Shown here: piece by piece, positions 4,908-5,818 of the stretch
Layout: every line of letters begins with the position of its first letter
Numbering within the stretch: the stretch's first letter is position 1
Origin: Methanobacteriota archaeon
Lineage (GTDB): Archaea > Altiarchaeota > Altiarchaeia > IMC4 > QMZM01
Length of the DNA: 5,818 nt
NCBI GenBank assembly: GCA_021731385.1
Contig: JAKFXM010000089.1
Span: 1 to 5,818 of the forward strand
Direction: 5' to 3'
Made by a program: the position numbers and the translations under genes
Notes under the pieces: generated by a model
The model's input: the letters and a program-made list of their open reading frames with translations, nothing else
What the model was told of the DNA's origin: nothing
The model's database searches: none

Positions 4908-5818
4908 ATGAATAACGAAAATCAATCCCAATTCGGACAAAATCAGGAACGGCCACATAATTTTTGGCAAAGATTAAAGTTGTGGCAAAAAATTAGCATC
5001 GTCGCACTTATCATAGTTATATCATTATTACTGATTTATGTTTTTATAATACCGTTATTATTTTGTACCAATATTGATTTTGACCTTACGAAAAATCCGG
5101 AATATGTGTCTTGCGTTAAAAATTCAGACTGTATTTCTAAAAGTTGCGGATGTTTGAATGAAAAGGGTGCTAAGAAATTTAGCTTTATAACAATATTTTG
5201 CGGAACATTCTTAGGATGTCTCCCGCCCACTGATTGTAATTGCCAAGATAGTAAATGTGTTGGAAGTTATAATTATGACGAAGAAGGAGGAAAATTTATA
5301 GAATTAGATAAAATAATAGCTGTTTTTGACACATATCTTTCTGCCGAAGAAAACTGTGATATTGATTTAGCTAACTCCATCATTACCGAAAAATCAAGAG
5401 AAATAATGCATTATACCTGCTCCAATATGGCGGATGAGAGAAAATGCCTTGTAAATAAAACTTATAAAGTTTTGATAAAAGGTGATAGAGCTATAATCCA
5501 CTTTGACGATTTTAGTCATAAAACCGGCTGGCCGTTTTTCTTCGCCAAAGAAAACGGGGAATGGAAAATAGATTTTTACAAAATGGCTTATGGTATTGCT
5601 ATGGGCGGCAGCGGCTGCGATACCGGCTGGGGCTGGAGAAATGAAGAAATCAAAAAAGAATTCTGCGGCTATTTTAAAGAAGGCGAATGTCCGGAAGAAA
5701 TTGATACATGCGCTCAAAAAGAATTATCAAGTTCATTAGATAAAACAGAATATCTAAAAAACGAAAAAATAAAATTAAATATAGACAATAATTTAGAAGA
5801 AGCAATAAAGATATACTA
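4908..5818 (+). CDS. Membrane-anchored cysteine-rich protein, NTF2-like region, 3' end outside window
   Basis: An ATG at 4908 opens a frame with no stop for 303 codons to the window edge. The N-terminus is polar and Gln/Asn-rich (1-19), followed by a positively charged WQRLKLWQK and one hydrophobic helix at about 29-52, so the rest is probably outside the cell or in the periplasm. A compact cysteine cluster follows, with Cys at 53, 69, 75, 80, 82, 98, 104, 110, 112 and 117 (including CGC and CNC), suggesting disulphides or metal binding. Residues 130-228 have a helix-rich part and then strands ending in KENGEWKIDF (214-223), a pattern seen in NTF2-like/DUF4878-type domains; that match is weak. 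More cysteines occur later (237, and in EFC, GEC and DTC). The cysteine pattern resembles secreted proteins of CPR and archaeal genomes. There is no clear ribosome binding site; the leader is AT-rich. Function unknown. Confidence 0.85.
   Translation, partial: MNNENQSQFGQNQERPHNFWQRLKLWQKISIVALIIVISLLLIYVFIIPLLFCTNIDFDLTKNPEYVSCVKNSDCISKSCGCLNEKGAKKFSFITIFCGTFLGCLPPTDCNCQDSKCVGSYNYDEEGGKFIELDKIIAVFDTYLSAEENCDIDLANSIITEKSREIMHYTCSNMADERKCLVNKTYKVLIKGDRAIIHFDDFSHKTGWPFFFAKENGEWKIDFYKMAYGIAMGGSGCDTGWGWRNEEIKKEFCGYFKEGECPEEIDTCAQKELSSSLDKTEYLKNEKIKLNIDNNLEEAIKIY

Noticed and set aside
5036..5717. Minus-strand frames of 64 and 107 codons at the right end
   Set aside because: They lie opposite the long + strand frame from 4908, whose domain-like and cysteine patterns make it the better reading.

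Overview
This window is a mosaic. The best-supported content is two well-preserved housekeeping genes on the + strand: a V/A-type ATP synthase subunit I (256-2256) and, 26 bases later, argJ for arginine biosynthesis (2283-3482). Both have complete family motifs and look functional. Before them, at the left edge, lies the 3' end of a HEPN/HepT-like (DUF86) gene (1-148). Between it and atpI is a 107-base spacer holding a second, diverged copy of the atpI start and a strong hairpin.

After argJ the character of the DNA changes. The sequence becomes visibly more AT-rich and carries small, poorly characterised genes: a 49-codon ORF (3484-3633); an ORF (3590-4126) that reads as a nucleotidyltransferase N-terminus joined to the cysteine-rich C-terminal part of a secreted protein; a two-helix membrane protein that overlaps it by ATGA (4123-4704); a start-less Xre-type HTH coding stretch (4705-4875) in the same frame, directly behind the membrane protein's TAG stop; and a membrane-anchored cysteine-rich protein (4908 onward) that runs off the right edge. 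All genes are on the + strand.

Organism (inference): a V/A-type ATPase, a HEPN toxin fragment and compact, weakly leadered genes fit an uncultivated anaerobic bacterium or an archaeon. The small membrane, Xre and cysteine-rich proteins on the right resemble, from memory, proteins common in Patescibacteria (CPR) and DPANN-like genomes. I cannot place the host. The change at about 3480-3700 may be a real recombination or transfer boundary, or a metagenome assembly chimera.

I see no complete new multi-gene system. The points most worth a second look are the duplicated atpI start with its hairpin, the chimeric ORF at 3590, and the TAG-separated membrane protein/HTH pair. No tRNA, rRNA, CRISPR array, insertion sequence or convincing promoter or intrinsic terminator was found. 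No gene-free stretch exceeds 300 bases; the longest is 149-255.
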